A stretch of 11,015 nt of DNA, taken from NCBI GenBank assembly GCA_934279105.1, contig CAKQWR010000059.1, forward strand, positions 1-11,015. Reading direction: 5' to 3'. A program made the position numbers and the translations under genes. The notes under the pieces were generated by a model. It saw nothing but the letters and a program-made list of their open reading frames with translations. It ran no database searches and was not told the origin of the DNA. This document shows positions 8,334 to 11,015 of this stretch, one piece after another. Source of the stretch: an uncultured Oribacterium sp. GTDB taxonomy: Bacteria > Bacillota > Clostridia > Lachnospirales > Lachnospiraceae. The number at the start of each line of letters is the position of its first letter. Positions within the stretch are counted from its first letter, which is position 1.

Positions 8334-9650
8334 TCACAGCAACGCGTCCTTGAAGGCCATCTGATTAAAGTGATAGTAGTGAGAAGGACGGCCCTGTCTA
8401 GGTGTTCTGTCATCCGGATTACTCTCACGGAAGCGTACCATATCAAGGTCATAGAGCTTCGCAAGAATTCGACTGGCCGAGCGCATCGTGATTCCGAGTT
8501 TTTCGGACAGCGCATGTGAGCTGATCACCTGCTCTTCATCCTGCTCGAAAATACTGATCAGCTTCAGAATGTTGGTCTCATTGATACCATTCTCTCGTGC
8601 AAAGGCAAGTGCTTTTTCATTCGAATAGTTATACATCAGCTGATTGTCAGCACTCAGAGGTCCGGTAATCTTATCTTCTTCGTCCATAAAAAAGGCATCG
8701 TTTCGACCATAACGATCAGCCTCCATAAGAGCATGCTCCGCGAAATAGCGAGAGCGCTCATAGGACGGACTCACACCGGCGCCGATGCGGAACGGAAAAT
8801 TCAGTTCCTTCTTCAGAAGCAGTAATAAAGCTCGTATCGTATCCAGCTGTGGCATGCCGGCCGGTACCTGTACATGAATCTCAAACTGATTGAATCCCTG
8901 CGAGATACTGAAGTGGAGATGATTTGCCTTCCGGTAATCAGCCAAAAGCTTATAGACCGTCGCTTCTCGATACTCCTGCTCCTCCTGCTCAACGTCCTCA
9001 TCAAACGGAAGCCGCATCAGGATGCTGAGCTCGTCCTTCAGATTAATCGAATCCAGGCGAAGCTCGTTCAGCGCTGAACGGATCGACTTCACGATCATAT
9101 CCTCAGACGGAAAGACCGCTACATAAGGAATATGAAGCTCGTCAAGACGTGTCAGATTGTTGATGGAACGCGAAAGAATAAAGTCAATTTTCCCTTCATC
9201 CCATAGCTTTTTCGCATACGCTGTGATGTGACGATAATCATAGTGCGTATCCTCAAAGAAATATGGGCAGTTCTCTTTCTTCACATATTGTGACACTTCC
9301 ATATAATGATTCGTCGTCGTTAAGAAATCACAGAATACGCGATTCAGTGGCGTCTCAGGATGATCGATCTGGAACTGCAGAAGTATCGACAGTACATCGA
9401 TCGGCTCATATGCCGTAAATGTGCATGGAATACGATTATCCGGAAACTTATTCTTGATATAGTGATACCCCAGCTCACCTGAAAAGAAAATAACATCGCA
9501 CTTTCCCTTCACATCCTGGTAGATTGCATCGATATCACTCATCTTACGATATATATACTGAAAAAACTGACAGCCGAAATCATGCTCCGCGATTACCTTC
9601 TCTACAGGTTCCAGTGAATGATCCGGGCTTACAATTGCAACATTAATCAT
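8334..9650 (-). CDS. Unnamed transcriptional regulator: PrpR_N-like sensor, GGDEF-like middle, C-terminal winged helix
   Basis: 438 residues, cytoplasmic, with no signal peptide or membrane segment. Residues 1 to about 200 look like a two-lobed PrpR_N or binding-protein-like fold: alternating strands such as VAIVSPD, CDVIFFSGELG, IPCTFTAYEPIDVLSIL, IDFILSRS and IPYVAVFPSEDMIVKSIRSAL. Residues about 225-322 resemble a degenerate GGDEF domain. The C-terminal pattern FRIGAGVSPSYERSRYFAEHALMEADRYGRNDAF recalls its G-x-G, helix and A-x-x-x-G-R-N end, but no GGDEF catalytic motif is present, so it should not make cyclic-di-GMP. Residues about 355-436 form a MarR-like winged helix (VISSHALSEKLGITMRSASRILAKLYDLDMVRF, then a basic wing PRQGRPSHYYHF). 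GGAG lies seven bases before the ATG. It follows degV, but a terminator separates them. The effector and targets are unknown. Domain assignments are by eye. Confidence 0.7.
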   Translation of the reverse strand: MINVAIVSPDHSLEPVEKVIAEHDFGCQFFQYIYRKMSDIDAIYQDVKGKCDVIFFSGELGYHYIKNKFPDNRIPCTFTAYEPIDVLSILLQFQIDHPETPLNRVFCDFLTTTNHYMEVSQYVKKENCPYFFEDTHYDYRHITAYAKKLWDEGKIDFILSRSINNLTRLDELHIPYVAVFPSEDMIVKSIRSALNELRLDSINLKDELSILMRLPFDEDVEQEEQEYREATVYKLLADYRKANHLHFSISQGFNQFEIHVQVPAGMPQLDTIRALLLLLKKELNFPFRIGAGVSPSYERSRYFAEHALMEADRYGRNDAFFMDEEDKITGPLSADNQLMYNYSNEKALAFARENGINETNILKLISIFEQDEEQVISSHALSEKLGITMRSASRILAKLYDLDMVRFRESNPDDRTPRQGRPSHYYHFNQMAFKDALL

Positions 9651-9711
9651 ATATTTACTCCATCATCTGCCTATGGAGATTTCTATTTCATCCATCGAGG
9701 CATCATAAATT

Positions 9712-9725
9712 AAGACATACGTCTT
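9712..9725. promoter_or_regulatory. Small perfect inverted repeat upstream of the regulator gene (possible operator)
   Basis: AAGAC and GTCTT flank a four-base ATAC, a 14-base palindrome-like site about 60 bases upstream of the regulator start and downstream of its candidate promoter. Position and symmetry suit an autoregulatory binding site. A looser inverted pair, TTTCATCCATCGA and TCGATGAAA, flanks it at about 9687-9699 and 9750-9758. No function is shown by the sequence. Confidence 0.3.
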
Positions 9726-9776
9726 TTAAGCGGAGACTAACACCCTGGTCGATGAAAGTCAACACCAAATGAACAT

Positions 9777-9785
9777 ACTATAGCA
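9777..9785 (-). promoter_or_regulatory. Candidate extended -10 promoter for the regulator gene
   Basis: The minus strand reads TGCTATAGT, a TGN extended element directly before a five-of-six -10 hexamer, about 127 bases upstream of the regulator start and just after the degV terminator. No convincing -35 lies upstream, which extended -10 promoters can do without. A TTGACT closer to the gene has only a poor -10 (TAGTCT) at 17 bases and is a weaker alternative. Confidence 0.35.
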
Positions 9786-9815
9786 GGCATAAAATAGAGA
9801 AATAGCGCCTGACTC

Positions 9816-9853
9816 AAATCAGAAAAGGAGGACCACTTTAAAAGCAGCCCTCC
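9816..9853 (-). terminator. Intrinsic terminator of degV
   Basis: On the minus strand GGAGGGCTGC (9853-9844) pairs with GTGGTCCTCC (9836-9827) through ten pairs including G-T wobbles, with loop TTTTAAA. It is followed at once by TTTTCTGATTT. It begins six bases after the degV stop codon. Stem, loop and T tract are all in the expected order, so the regulator gene downstream is probably transcribed from its own promoter. Confidence 0.85.
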
Positions 9854-9859
9854 ATAGAG

Positions 9860-10747
9860 TTAATCTGTCCTTACCTTTCCGAAAAAGAAACATGTCAATG
9901 TTCCCGGGCCGGTATGGCACCCAATCGTGGACCCGATTGGATAAATTTTTATTTTGCCTTTCAGATTCGCAAAACGCGACTCGATCATCTCACGCAGCTT
10001 TTCCGCATCTTCCTCACACTCCGAATTTCCGATGAAGCACTTATCAGCATAATCAAGTCCACCTTCTGCAAGTTCCTCCATCTTCTCTTCGACGCGTGCG
10101 ATGGCTTTCCGCTTACCGCGAAGCTTCTCCTTCACTTTAAGAGAGCCATCCTTTACCACCTCGATCAGCGGACAGATGTTGAGAATCGTACCGATCGCAC
10201 CCGAAGCTTTCGATACACGTCCTCCCATAATAAGGAACTTCAGATTCGTCGTCAGGACCATATGCTGAACCGTATGCTTAGCCGTTTCTGCATAGTCGCG
10301 AAGCGCATCGATGTCCATTCCCTGATCGCGTAAATCACAGAGCTTATCCATCAGAAGTCCATATCCGGAAGATGCACAGAGCGAATCCACGATATAGATT
10401 TTCCGGTCAGGATATTCCTCGCGAAGATCCTCTGCCGCAATTCGTGCAGAATTCAGCGTTCCGGAAATTCCGCTCGAAAGAGTGACATGCAGTATATCCT
10501 TTCCATCTTCAAGATATGGACGGAAGCGCTCGATGTATTCTTCAACATTCACCTGTGAAGTCTGGGAGCGTTCACCTGCTACCATACGTCGGAATACCTC
10601 ACTCGTGGAAATCGAGTGCCCGAAATCATCAAGGTACTCATCATTTCCAACACGTAAATGGAAGTAGCAGACATTGACCTCTCTATCCTGATACCACGAC
10701 TCCGGCATATCTGCCGTCGAACAACAGCTGAGTATATAAGAATGCAT
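9860..10747 (-). CDS. DegV family protein (fatty-acid-binding, FakB-like)
   Basis: 295 residues, the usual DegV length. Family members bind a fatty acid between two alpha/beta domains; some (FakB) present it to the kinase FakA for phospholipid synthesis, while most have no proven role. Visible family motifs are SCCSTADMP near the N-terminus (7-15), SQTSQVN (61-67), the lipid-headgroup loop TLSSGISGTLNSA (89-101), IVDSLCASSGYG (119-130), the GGRVSKASGAIGTILNICPL segment (175-194), and near the C-terminus IGSTIGCHTGPGT. The aspartate usual before STAD (DSTAD) is Cys here; similar SCCSTAD starts are remembered from Lachnospiraceae DegV proteins, so this looks like a subfamily trait. The ATG at 10747 has AAAGGAGAG upstream with a ten-base gap. 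The gene has its own promoter and terminator, so it is probably monocistronic. No fakA is in the window. Confidence 0.92.
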   Translation of the reverse strand: MHSYILSCCSTADMPESWYQDREVNVCYFHLRVGNDEYLDDFGHSISTSEVFRRMVAGERSQTSQVNVEEYIERFRPYLEDGKDILHVTLSSGISGTLNSARIAAEDLREEYPDRKIYIVDSLCASSGYGLLMDKLCDLRDQGMDIDALRDYAETAKHTVQHMVLTTNLKFLIMGGRVSKASGAIGTILNICPLIEVVKDGSLKVKEKLRGKRKAIARVEEKMEELAEGGLDYADKCFIGNSECEEDAEKLREMIESRFANLKGKIKIYPIGSTIGCHTGPGTLTCFFFGKVRTD

Positions 10748-10755
10748 AGTATAAT

Positions 10756-10808
10756 CTCTCCTTTGAAAGCATTGACCATATCATACACCCTCATGCACAT
10801 AGTTTCAA
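10756..10808 (-). promoter_or_regulatory. degV promoter and ribosome binding site
   Basis: On the minus strand TTGAAA (10808-10803) and TATGAT (10785-10780) each match the sigma-A consensus at five of six positions, with exactly 17 bases between them. The predicted start lies near 10773, leaving a leader of about 26 bases. That leader carries AAAGGAGAG (10764-10756) ahead of the degV ATG. This is the best-formed promoter in the window. Confidence 0.7.
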
Positions 10809-10904
10809 TAACTACTTGTAAAATTTTCCATAACCCTATTGTCTATAAACGAAAACAATCTGCCTCTATATCGCAATGCGGAGGGCAAGTCTGTGAAGCA
10901 TGTT

Positions 10905-11015
10905 TTAACCGACAGAGGACCGGAGGGCAGCGATCGGAAGCGCAGTACTATGAGACTGGAAAAATCTAAAATCGGCCCCTAAGAACCAGTAGGGCCTCCG
11001 CAAACGACAGAGTTT
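10905..11015. repeat. Palindromic intergenic repeat, copy 2 (partial, diverged, cut by the window edge)
   Basis: From about 10937 to the end, the plus strand matches the reverse complement of the right half of copy 1 (8271 down to about 8183). By-eye alignment gives about 12 mismatches and one gap over 80 positions. Shared blocks include CGCAGTACTA, GAAAAATC, AAGAACCAGTAG and CCTCCGCAA, ending GAGTTT. Similarity continues weakly outward to about 10905 (GAGGACC, AGGGC), matching the outer arm of copy 1. The partner arm, if present, lies beyond the window. Its orientation is opposite to copy 1. The rest of the gap upstream of degV, about 10809-10904, shows nothing recognised except a short imperfect direct repeat. 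Confidence 0.75.

Noticed and set aside
8135..8515. A 126-residue minus-strand open frame overlapping the regulator's end and the palindrome
   Set aside because: Out of frame with the regulator, and its C-terminal third is just the translated repeat arm; no homology or start signal supports it.
10658..10969. A 103-residue plus-strand open frame from degV into repeat copy 2
   Set aside because: Mostly antisense to the degV coding region and promoter; its ending is repeat sequence and the corresponding frame is not conserved in copy 1.

Overview
The window looks like chromosomal DNA from an anaerobic Gram-positive bacterium of the class Clostridia, most likely Lachnospiraceae. This rests on remembered protein style: a formate-THF ligase beginning MKSDIEIAQ, a DegV protein beginning with an SCCSTAD motif, a MurE of the type common in that family, and strong purine-rich ribosome binding sites. 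The genus is not identified. All seven protein genes lie on the minus strand, so transcription runs from high to low coordinates. No rRNA, tRNA, CRISPR array, transposase or phage gene was seen.

In transcription order: (i) 10905-11015, the edge of a diverged copy of a palindromic repeat, cut by the window end; (ii) degV, a fatty-acid-binding DegV/FakB-type protein with a good promoter upstream and a clear intrinsic terminator behind it; (iii) an unnamed regulator with a PrpR_N-like sensor half, a degenerate GGDEF-like middle and a C-terminal winged helix, with its own leader holding a possible operator; (iv) 8065-8302, a large near-perfect palindromic repeat that fills most of the gap before ftsK; (v) ftsK/spoIIIE, the DNA translocase, with an unusually long acidic Ser/Thr-rich linker; (vi) fhs, with a promoter and a leader hairpin; (vii) murE, murF and the first 27 codons of priA, tightly packed, with the murF stop and priA start sharing one base.

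The core block (ftsK, fhs, murE, murF, priA) covers chromosome segregation, one-carbon metabolism, two successive steps of peptidoglycan precursor synthesis and replication restart. These are housekeeping genes with intact motifs. The less ordinary part is the degV-regulator pair, which is bracketed by two related palindromic elements in opposite orientation. Those elements are the main unexplained structure in the window: about 240 bp, able to fold almost completely into one long hairpin, without coding content, and present at least twice within 3 kb. Whether they are a non-autonomous mobile element, an RNA structure or a boundary element cannot be decided from this window.
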